Translations under genes and position numbers: made by a program
NCBI RefSeq assembly: GCF_030536915.1
Contig: NZ_JAUNPC010000010.1
Coordinates: 1-43,500, forward strand
Origin: Paracoccus sp. (in: a-proteobacteria)
Lineage (GTDB): Bacteria > Pseudomonadota > Alphaproteobacteria > Rhodobacterales > Rhodobacteraceae
Direction of reading: 5' to 3'
Length of the DNA: 43,500 nucleotides
The notes under the pieces: generated by a model
The model's database searches: none
The model's input: the letters and a program-made list of their open reading frames with translations, nothing else
What the model was told of the DNA's origin: nothing
Shown here: one piece after another, positions 8,512 to 15,011 of the stretch
Numbering within the stretch: the stretch's first letter is position 1
How the letters are laid out: each line of letters begins with the position of its first letter

Positions 8512-9762
8512 TCAGTGCAGATTGGGCGAGGCGCCCATGCCTTTTTCGTCGATCATGTAGCCGCGCTCGAAGCGGTCCAGCCGATAGGCTTTCGCGGTCT
8601 CATGGGGTTTGTCGGTCGCCAGCAGATGGGCGAAGCAATAGCCGCTGGCGGGCGTGGCCTTGAAACCGCCATAGCACCAGCCCGCGTTGAGGTAGAGCCC
8701 TTCGACCGGGGTGCGGTCGATGATGGGCGAGCCGTCCATCGACATGTCCATGACCCCACCCCAGACCCGCAGAAGCCGCGCCCGCCCGATCATCGGCATC
8801 AGGGCCATGCCGGATTCGGCCACGTCCTCGATCACCGGCAGGTTGCCGCGCTGGGCGTAGGAATTGTAGCCGTCGATGTCGCCGCCGAAGACCAGCCCGC
8901 CCTTGTCGGACTGGCTGACATAGAAATGCCCGGCGCCGAAGGTGATGACCCCCGGAATGGTCGGCTTCAGCCCCTCGGACACGAAGGCCTGCAGGACATG
9001 GCTTTCGATCGGCAGCCGCATCCCCGCTTGCGTCATGACCCGGCTGCTTGAGCCCGCGACCGCCACGCCGACCTTGCCCGCCCCGATATAACCGCGCGAG
9101 GTCTCAATACCCTTCACGCGCCCGTTCTCGATGCGGAAGCCTGTGACCTCGCAGTTCTGGATCAGGTCCACGCCCGCCAGGTCCGCGCCGCGGGCATAGC
9201 CCCAGGCCACGCCGTCATGGCGCGCGGTGCCGCCGCGGCGCTGCAGAAGGCCGCCCTTGATCGGGAAGCGGGCATTGTCGAAATTGAGGAAGGGCGCCAT
9301 CCGCCGCACCTGGTCGCGGTCCAGCAGTTCCGCATCCGCCCCCGCCAGCAGCATCGCATTGCCGCGCCGCCGATACGCGTCGCGCTGGCCGTCCGAATGG
9401 AACAGGTTGAGAATCCCGCGCTGGCTGACCATCGCGTTGAAGTTCAGAAGCTGTTCCATGTTCTCCCACAGCTTCATGGAGAACTCGTAGAACGGCTCGT
9501 TCCCCGGCAGCAGGTAGTTGGACCGGATGATCGTCGTGTTGCGGCCGATGTTGCCGGACCCCAACCAGCTTTTTTCCAGCAGGGCGATGCGGGCCTGCTT
9601 GAAGGTGGTGGCAAGGTAATAGGCGGTCGCCAGCCCGTGCCCGCCGCCGCCGACGACGACATAGTCATAGGCGGGCTGGGGGTCGGGGTTGCGCCACAGG
9701 GGGCGCCAGCCTTTGTGGCCGCCCAGTGCCTCTTTGACAACGCGGTAAGCCGAATAGCGCAA
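8512..9762 (-). CDS. soxB: Sarcosine oxidase beta subunit
   Basis: The 416-residue flavoprotein subunit that oxidises sarcosine. The FAD-binding motif is VVVGGGGHGLATAYYLA (glycines near residues 38-43). RRGGTARHD contains His182, which by family knowledge should carry the covalent FMN. The C-terminal GWCYGGFKATP loop is typical of the family. The start is TTG at 9762: an in-frame stop (TGA) lies four codons upstream, no in-frame ATG exists before the conserved core, AAGGA sits about 10 bases upstream, and the resulting MRYSAYRVVKEALGG matches the normal N-terminus. First gene of the sox-folD-purU operon. The usual glyA partner is not present next to it. Confidence 0.97.
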   Translation of the reverse strand: MRYSAYRVVKEALGGHKGWRPLWRNPDPQPAYDYVVVGGGGHGLATAYYLATTFKQARIALLEKSWLGSGNIGRNTTIIRSNYLLPGNEPFYEFSMKLWENMEQLLNFNAMVSQRGILNLFHSDGQRDAYRRRGNAMLLAGADAELLDRDQVRRMAPFLNFDNARFPIKGGLLQRRGGTARHDGVAWGYARGADLAGVDLIQNCEVTGFRIENGRVKGIETSRGYIGAGKVGVAVAGSSSRVMTQAGMRLPIESHVLQAFVSEGLKPTIPGVITFGAGHFYVSQSDKGGLVFGGDIDGYNSYAQRGNLPVIEDVAESGMALMPMIGRARLLRVWGGVMDMSMDGSPIIDRTPVEGLYLNAGWCYGGFKATPASGYCFAHLLATDKPHETAKAYRLDRFERGYMIDEKGMGASPNLH

Positions 9763-9835
9763 GTCAGATCATCCTTGAGTCAGCAGGGTATGCGGGGTTC
9801 GTAGCGCGGCGCAGCACGCGCGGCTTGCACAGTGC

Positions 9836-9851
9836 GGACATATTCTTGTCC
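9836..9851. promoter_or_regulatory. Palindrome in the soxB/AraC divergent promoter region
   Basis: GGACA-N6-TGTCC (9836-9840 and 9847-9851) is a perfect 5-bp inverted repeat in the 118-base gap between soxB (leftward) and the AraC-type regulator (rightward). A binding site for that regulator is plausible by position only. Confidence 0.4.
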
Positions 9852-9880
9852 ACCTCGGACGCGCGTGTTACTGGCGCGCC

Positions 9881-10855
9881 ATGCGGATCGGTTTCATCCT
9901 GACGCCCGATCATGGGCTGATGTCGGTCGCCTCGGCGGTCGAGCCGCTGCGGGCGGCCAACCACCTGGCGGGCCGGGCGCTTTACCATTTCCAGTTCCAT
10001 TCCGTCGCTGGTGGCTTTGCTGCCTCGTCCTCGGGTGGGGGCTTCGACACGCAGCCGCTGGCCGACGCCGCGGAGGCCGGGCTGGACCTCGCGATGGTCG
10101 TCTCGGGCGGCAATCCGATGCTGCACGACGATCCCGCGCTGATGCGGGGGCTGCGCGGGCTGGCGCAGAAGGGGATGCGGCTGGGCGGGATTTCCGGAGG
10201 CTCGGCGCATCTGGCCAAGGCGGGGCTGATGGCAGGGCGGCGCTTCACCGTGCACTGGACCCATATCGACGCGTTGCAGGAATACGGCCCCGACCTGCTG
10301 ATCGAGCGCGCACTTTATGTGATCGACCGCGACCGCTACACCTGCGCGGGCGGGGTCGCGGCGATGGACATGATGGGGGCGCTGATCGCCCGCGAACATG
10401 GCGCGGGCTTTGCCCGCGAGGTCAGCGGCTGGTTCATCCATCCGCGGCTGCGCACCGCCGACGAGCCCCAGCAGCCCGGCGCGGGACAGCGCTTCGACCT
10501 GCATCACCCTGCGCTGGAGGCCGCGGTGGAACTGATGGCCAGCCACCTCGCCGATCCCCTGGCGCCCGAGCAGCTTGCAGCGCTTTCAGGCGCCAGCGCC
10601 CGGCAGTTGCAGCGGCTGTTCGCCGCCCGCTTCGGGCAGACCATGACCGGCTTCTACCGCGACCTGCGGCTGGCCAAGGCGGATGAACTGCTGCAGCAGA
10701 CCGCCCTGCCGGTGCTTGAGATCGCGGTGATGACCGGGTTTTCAGGCGCCGCCCATTTCACCCGCTGCTTTGCCGCCAGATACGGCGCGCCCCCGGGCCG
10801 CAGGCGGCGCGCGGCGGAAGCGGTCTCTCGTCCGCCCGTCAGAGCACCTGGTTAA
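9881..10855 (+). CDS. AraC-family regulator with DJ-1/PfpI-like sensor domain (GbdR/SouR type)
   Basis: A 324-residue transcription factor. Residues 1-190 form a glutamine-amidotransferase-like (DJ-1/PfpI) domain (MRIGFILTPDHGLMSVASAVEPLRAAN; VVSGGNPML; GGISGGSAHLAKAGLM). The nucleophile-elbow Cys of enzymatic members is Ser here, so it is a sensor and not an enzyme. Residues ~225-315 form a double helix-turn-helix of the AraC type (LAALSGASARQLQRLFAARFGQT; ILEIAVMTGFSGAAHFTRCF-like second helix pair). This architecture is shared by GbdR, CdhR and SouR, which govern glycine betaine, carnitine and sarcosine use in Pseudomonas. Divergent placement next to soxB suggests it activates the sox operon in response to sarcosine or a precursor. 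Its 3' end overlaps the importer ATPase gene by 17 bases. Confidence 0.9.
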   Translation: MRIGFILTPDHGLMSVASAVEPLRAANHLAGRALYHFQFHSVAGGFAASSSGGGFDTQPLADAAEAGLDLAMVVSGGNPMLHDDPALMRGLRGLAQKGMRLGGISGGSAHLAKAGLMAGRRFTVHWTHIDALQEYGPDLLIERALYVIDRDRYTCAGGVAAMDMMGALIAREHGAGFAREVSGWFIHPRLRTADEPQQPGAGQRFDLHHPALEAAVELMASHLADPLAPEQLAALSGASARQLQRLFAARFGQTMTGFYRDLRLAKADELLQQTALPVLEIAVMTGFSGAAHFTRCFAARYGAPPGRRRRAAEAVSRPPVRAPG

Positions 10856-11588
10856 GAAAGTCGCGCGTGCGCGGGTCCTTGGCGTTGGTGAAGAACTCGG
10901 CGGGCGGGCCGTGTTCCACGATCACGCCGCGGTCGGTGAAATAGATGTGGTCGGCGATCTCGCGGGCAAAGCCCATCTCGTGGGTCACGAGGATGCAGGT
11001 CATGCCCTCGGCGGCCAGGTCCTTGATCGTGACCAGCACCTCCTTGACCGTTTCCGGGTCCAGCGCCGCCGTCACCTCGTCGAACAGCATCACGTCGGGC
11101 CGCATCGCCAGCGACCGGGCGATGGCCACCCGCTGCTGCTGGCCGCCGGACAGCTCGCCGGGATAGTGATCCTCTTTCCCTTCCAGCCGCACCTTCTTCA
11201 GCAGGGCGCGGGCGCGGGTCTCGACCTCGGCCTTGTCTTCCTTGAGCACCTTGATCGGCGCCATCATCACGTTCTGCAGCGCGGTCTTGTGCGGGAACAG
11301 GTTGTATTGCTGGAACACCATCCCGACCTTGCGCCGCAGCGCCAGCTTGTCGAGCTTCGGGTCATGCACCTCCTGCCCTTCGACCTGGATCGAGCCGCCC
11401 TGGATGTCGTTCAGCGCGTTGATGCAGCGGATCAGGGTGGACTTGCCCGATCCCGAGGGGCCGATGATGCAGACCACCTCGCCCTTCATCACGTCGAAGC
11501 TGATGCCGCGCAGCACCTCGACCTGGCCGAAGGACTTGCGGACGTCGCGGATGCGGACGATGGGCTGGCTCTTGGTCCAGTTCGTCAT
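10839..11588 (-). CDS. Polar amino-acid ABC importer, ATP-binding protein
   Basis: A 249-residue ATPase of the polar amino-acid uptake family (GlnQ/HisP/BztD type) that powers the two permeases encoded just upstream. Walker A is GPSGSGKST, the Q-loop is VFQQYNLFPH, the signature is LSGGQQQR, and Walker B is VMLFDEVTAALDPE. The common form DEPTSALDPE is changed to DEVTAALDPE; the catalytic Glu is kept, so activity is expected. The H-loop His is in ILVTHEMGFA. Last gene of a four-gene minus-strand operon, 10 bases after the second permease. The substrate cannot be deduced; position next to sarcosine genes allows sarcosine, glycine or another small amino acid. Confidence 0.94.
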   Translation of the reverse strand: MTNWTKSQPIVRIRDVRKSFGQVEVLRGISFDVMKGEVVCIIGPSGSGKSTLIRCINALNDIQGGSIQVEGQEVHDPKLDKLALRRKVGMVFQQYNLFPHKTALQNVMMAPIKVLKEDKAEVETRARALLKKVRLEGKEDHYPGELSGGQQQRVAIARSLAMRPDVMLFDEVTAALDPETVKEVLVTIKDLAAEGMTCILVTHEMGFAREIADHIYFTDRGVIVEHGPPAEFFTNAKDPRTRDFLNQVL

Positions 11589-11598
11589 CGGGAACCTC

Positions 11599-12480
11599 TC
11601 AGGTCTTGACGGCGAACCGCCGTTCCAGCCGCATCGTCAGGCGCGCGATCGGATAGCAGTAGGCCAGGAAAAGCAGCAGGGCGAAGCCGTAGAAGGGCAT
11701 CAGAAGCTCGGGATAGTTGCCCTCGGCCTCCATCGCCTGGCGGGTCAGGCTGATGACCTCGTTCACCCCCAGCAGCGAGGCCAGCGGCGTGGACATGGTC
11801 ATGATCGCATACCAGTTCATCCACGGCGGCAGCATCCGCTTGACGCATTGCGGCAGGATGATCTGCCAGATGGTCTGCCGGCGGGTGAAGCCCAGCGATT
11901 CCGCGCCCTCCCACTGGGCGGTGGGCACCGACTGGATGGCGCCGCGCACGACCTCGGCGATGTTGGCGGACACCGGCAGGGCAAGGCCGATCACCACCTT
12001 GATCCAGCCGGGCAGGGGGATCGTCATGCCGAACGCCTGCACCTGGAACGGCAGCCCCAGCAGGATGATGAACAGCAGGACCAGCCATGGCACGTTGCGG
12101 AAGAAGGTCACATAGGCCTGCACGATGCCCCGCAGCAGGCGGTTGCGCGAGATGAGGCCCAAGCCGGCCAGCGCCCCCACCGCGGTTCCCAGCGCCATCG
12201 CCAGAACCGAGATCAGCACGTTGAACAGGAACCCCTGCGTGAACAGGAAGGGCGCCCAGCGGATCACGGCCTCGAAGGCCGAGGCGGCGTCGCGGCCGGA
12301 CTGCGCCATGACCGCGAGGGGAAACAGCGCGGCTGCCGCCAGCAGCCAAGCCGCGGGGATCGAGGCCAGCCAGCGCAGCATGAAGAAGTCGTCGTAAGCC
12401 GGGCCGCGGGGGCTGAAGGGCAGCAGCACCGGCAGCACGCCCCTGACCGGCGCCATCGGAACGGGGGTCTTACGCGCCAT
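11599..12480 (-). CDS. Amino-acid ABC importer, second permease
   Basis: A 293-residue inner-membrane permease of the HisM/GlnP type. A cytoplasmic N-terminus of ~35 residues is followed by a hydrophobic stretch (IPAAWLLAAAALFPLAVMA), then the core permease with several membrane helices. The coupling motif with EAA loop reads RGAIQSVPTAQWEGAESLGF and contacts the ATPase. The conserved family phrase FFRNVPWLVLLFI is present. It is longer at the N-terminus than its partner. The start ATG at 12480 lies inside the end of the first permease gene (11-base overlap), so the two are probably translationally coupled and form a heterodimer. Confidence 0.93.
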   Translation of the reverse strand: MARKTPVPMAPVRGVLPVLLPFSPRGPAYDDFFMLRWLASIPAAWLLAAAALFPLAVMAQSGRDAASAFEAVIRWAPFLFTQGFLFNVLISVLAMALGTAVGALAGLGLISRNRLLRGIVQAYVTFFRNVPWLVLLFIILLGLPFQVQAFGMTIPLPGWIKVVIGLALPVSANIAEVVRGAIQSVPTAQWEGAESLGFTRRQTIWQIILPQCVKRMLPPWMNWYAIMTMSTPLASLLGVNEVISLTRQAMEAEGNYPELLMPFYGFALLLFLAYCYPIARLTMRLERRFAVKT

Positions 12481-13225
12481 AGCCGGGAATCCTCATCCTG
12501 CGTTCCCATGTGCCCATGCCGGCCGAGACGATGCCGACCAGGCCCAGGTAGAGCACCAGCATCAGCAGCATCGTCGGGTTCTGCGCGGACGGATAGTCGT
12601 TCCAGATCGACACCGACTGGTAGAGCAGTTCCGGCACCGCGATCGCATAGGCCTGGTTCGTGGTCTTGACGAGATTGACCAGGTTCGCGGTCAGCGCCGG
12701 CATCGAGATGCGCAGCGCAAGCGGAAACACGACGTTGTTGTAGGTCATCAGCCGGGACATCCCCAGCGATTCCGCCGCCTCGCGGGTGGAATCGGGAACC
12801 GCCTCGATGCCGGCGCGGAAGATCTCGATGTTGAAGGCGCCGGCGAAGAAGGACAGCGAGATGATGGCCCAGCCCACGTTCGAGATGATCGGCACCTCGG
12901 TCCAGCCGTCGGGGCTGTAGCTGGGGGTGAGCTGGCCCAGCGCGAAATAGAAGAACAGCAACTGGATCAGCGGCGGCGTGTTGCGGAAGAACTGCACATA
13001 ACCCGCCACGATCCCGCGCAGGAGGCGGCTTTTCGCCCCCTGCGCCCAGGCACCCACGATGCCGATGATGACCGAAAAGATCAGGCAGGCCATGCTGAGC
13101 TTGATCGTCATCCACAGGCCGGACAGCACCCGCGCCATCTGGCGCTCGTCATGCAGCCAGATGAAGTTCCAGTGCGGCGACGACGCGGCCAGTTCGCGGA
13201 AGAACTCCTGCATCCCTTCGATCAT
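12470..13225 (-). CDS. Amino-acid ABC importer, first permease
   Basis: A 251-residue inner-membrane permease of the same family as the next gene. Helices are visible around LSMACLIFSVIIGIVGAWA and NVGWAIISLSFFAGAFNIE. The family phrase QFFRNTPPLIQLLFFY and the EAA-type loop FRAGIEAVPDSTREAAESLG, which contacts the ATPase, are present. It starts at ATG 13225, 12 bases after the binding-protein stop. With the second permease it should form the transmembrane pore of the importer. Confidence 0.93.
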   Translation of the reverse strand: MIEGMQEFFRELAASSPHWNFIWLHDERQMARVLSGLWMTIKLSMACLIFSVIIGIVGAWAQGAKSRLLRGIVAGYVQFFRNTPPLIQLLFFYFALGQLTPSYSPDGWTEVPIISNVGWAIISLSFFAGAFNIEIFRAGIEAVPDSTREAAESLGMSRLMTYNNVVFPLALRISMPALTANLVNLVKTTNQAYAIAVPELLYQSVSIWNDYPSAQNPTMLLMLVLYLGLVGIVSAGMGTWERRMRIPGYGA

Positions 13226-13237
13226 CGGGTCCCGGCC

Positions 13238-14080
13238 TTACTGCGCCGCGGGGGCGACCGGATCGCCGTAGCGCGCGTGCATCTCGGCCAGGAAGGGGCT
13301 GGGGGTGACGCCCCATTTCTTTTCCAGCTCGACCAGCGTGCCGTCGCGGTGCCACTGGTACTGCAGGCCCGAGACGATCTGGCCCAGGACGCAGCTTTCC
13401 TCTTCCTTGGCGACGGCCATGCCCCAGGGGGAATAATCCTCGACCGGCAGCGAGATCTCGAAGTCGTCCCAGCCGCCCGCCGCGTAGTCGGCGTTGATGG
13501 TGGTGTCGTCGTAAACGAAGGCCACGCATTTCTTGTCGCGCAGCGCCTGCTTGCCCTCGGCCGCGTTGCCGAAGGCGGCGATGGTGACGCCGTAGTCCTG
13601 CTCGATCTTCTGCAGGTAGAACGACCCCTGCACGCCGCAGATCGGCTTGCCGCGCAGGTCTTCCCACGAGGTCATCGCCAGCGCCTTCGGCGTCATCGCG
13701 GCGGTGCCCGAGGCGTAATAGTTCGGCCCCTTGATGCCGACCATCTCGCGCCGGTCGGGGGTGTCGGTCATGGTGGCGATCATCAGGTCCGTCTGGCCCT
13801 GCTGCAGGAACTGCATCCGGTTCGAGGCGATCACCGGCACCAGTTCCAGTCCCACGCCCAGCGTGTCGGCGACCTTCTGGGCGAGGTCGATTTCCAGCCC
13901 GATGATCGAGCCGTCGGTGTCGCGATAGCCCCAGGGCTTGTAGTCGGCCTTGACGCCGACGATCAGCTTGCCGCGGTCCTGGATGCGCTTCAGTCCCGCG
14001 TTGGTGCAGGCCTCGGCGGCCGCAGCCAGCGGCGCCAGGGCAACCGTGCTCGCCAGAATGGCGGTCAGTGCGTTTTTCAT
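13238..14080 (-). CDS. Amino-acid ABC importer, periplasmic binding protein
   Basis: A 280-residue solute-binding protein of family 3 (PBP type 2). The chosen ATG at 14080 follows a strong GGGAGGTGA ribosome-binding site and gives a Sec signal peptide (KNALTAILASTVALAPL, cleavage near AAAAEAC). The mature part has GKLIVGVKADYKPWG, IGLEIDLAQKVAD and the linker-strand pattern DLMIATMTDTPDRR typical of amino-acid binders. Four cysteines in the mature protein may form disulphides. It is first in the importer operon and divergent from the binding-protein/kinase operon at 14199, sharing a 118-base regulatory region. The ligand is unknown. Confidence 0.93.
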   Translation of the reverse strand: MKNALTAILASTVALAPLAAAAEACTNAGLKRIQDRGKLIVGVKADYKPWGYRDTDGSIIGLEIDLAQKVADTLGVGLELVPVIASNRMQFLQQGQTDLMIATMTDTPDRREMVGIKGPNYYASGTAAMTPKALAMTSWEDLRGKPICGVQGSFYLQKIEQDYGVTIAAFGNAAEGKQALRDKKCVAFVYDDTTINADYAAGGWDDFEISLPVEDYSPWGMAVAKEEESCVLGQIVSGLQYQWHRDGTLVELEKKWGVTPSPFLAEMHARYGDPVAPAAQ

Positions 14081-14149
14081 GGATTCACCTCCCTGTGAAT
14101 GCCGGAAGGTGCTATCACGCCCCCGTTCAGGAGTATGAGAGACAAAAAT

Positions 14150-14182
14150 CTTGCCCCCGCAGGGCAAGTTTTCGTCTTGCCC
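14150..14182. promoter_or_regulatory. Symmetric CTTGCCC element between importer and kinase operons
   Basis: CTTGCCC-N5-GGGCAAG (14150-14168) is a perfect 7-bp inverted repeat, and a third CTTGCCC follows at 14176-14182. The repeat is flanked by AAAAAT on the left and TTTT on the right, so it could also form a terminator-like hairpin on either strand. It could be a regulator-binding site or an attenuator controlling one or both divergent operons. Confidence 0.5.
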
Positions 14183-14198
14183 GTGGAAAGACCGAAGG

Positions 14199-15011
14199 AT
14201 GCGACGACCACCGGATCGCCCGATTGACCGGACAAGGCGGCCCAGTCTGTCCCCGCCCGCACTGTCCCGGCGCGGGGTCGTGGCGGGCCTTGTGGCGGCG
14301 GCACTGGCCGCGCCGCATGTCGCGGCGGCATCCTCGCGCGAATGGTCGATGATCGCGATGGAGCATTTTCCGCCCTACAACCACCTGAAGGGGGACGAGT
14401 TGGTCGGCCTCGACATCGACATCCTGACCGAGGCGGCGCGCGACCTGGGCATAACGATGCGGATGCTGCCGCTGCCTTGGCAGCGGGCGATCCTGTCCTT
14501 CGAGACCGGCGCCGGGGACGGGCTGTTCCAGTTGACGCCGACGCCCCGGCGCATCCGCCACTGGCACATGACGGGGCCGATGCGGATGACGCGGCTGGTC
14601 TTCATGGTTCCGGCCGGATCGGGTCTGGCCGACATCCGCGGCCTCACCGGGCTGTCCGGGCAGGTCGTGGGAACGGTGAACGGCTTCACCTATGGCGCGG
14701 CCTTCGACGAGGCGGGCGGCTTCGTCCGCGAAGGCTCGATGGACGACGAGACCAGCCTGCGCAAGCTGTTGCTCGGCCGCGCCACCGTGATCTTGGGGGG
14801 CGAGGCCAACCTAGTTCATGCGGCCGACAGGCTGGGGGTGCGGGACCGGGTGCGCATCCTGCCGACACCGCTTGCGCAACAGCCGCGCTATGCCGCCTTC
14901 CGCCGCGATCCCGCCGGGGCTGCGAAAGCCGCGCTTCTGGGGATGGTCCTGCGGCAGATGACGGACGATGGCCGGGTGGACCGCATCCTGCGGCGGCACC
15001 GGCCGGAATGA
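14199..15011 (+). CDS. Exported solute-binding protein paired with a histidine kinase
   Basis: A 270-residue protein of the family 3 solute-binding fold (PBP type 2). The start at 14199 gives an arginine-rich N-terminus, LSRRGVVAGLVAAALAAPHVAAA, where the SRR pair before a hydrophobic run suggests a Tat-type signal. The mature part has MIAMEHFPPYNHLKGDEL, VGLDIDILTEAARDLGI and FETGAGDGLFQLTPTP, resembling binding proteins of the 'ABC-type amino acid' group that lack their own permeases. Its stop overlaps the kinase start as ATGA, so it is translationally coupled to the kinase and is more likely a sensory ligand-binding partner than a transport component. The ligand is unknown; the mutual location with an amino-acid importer hints at an amino acid or small amine. 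Confidence 0.88.
   Translation: MRRPPDRPIDRTRRPSLSPPALSRRGVVAGLVAAALAAPHVAAASSREWSMIAMEHFPPYNHLKGDELVGLDIDILTEAARDLGITMRMLPLPWQRAILSFETGAGDGLFQLTPTPRRIRHWHMTGPMRMTRLVFMVPAGSGLADIRGLTGLSGQVVGTVNGFTYGAAFDEAGGFVREGSMDDETSLRKLLLGRATVILGGEANLVHAADRLGVRDRVRILPTPLAQQPRYAAFRRDPAGAAKAALLGMVLRQMTDDGRVDRILRRHRPE

Noticed and set aside
14342..15007. Extra 222 codons upstream in the histidine kinase frame
   Set aside because: This part overlaps the binding-protein gene in another frame and has no domain. ATG at 15008 overlapping its stop is the natural start.
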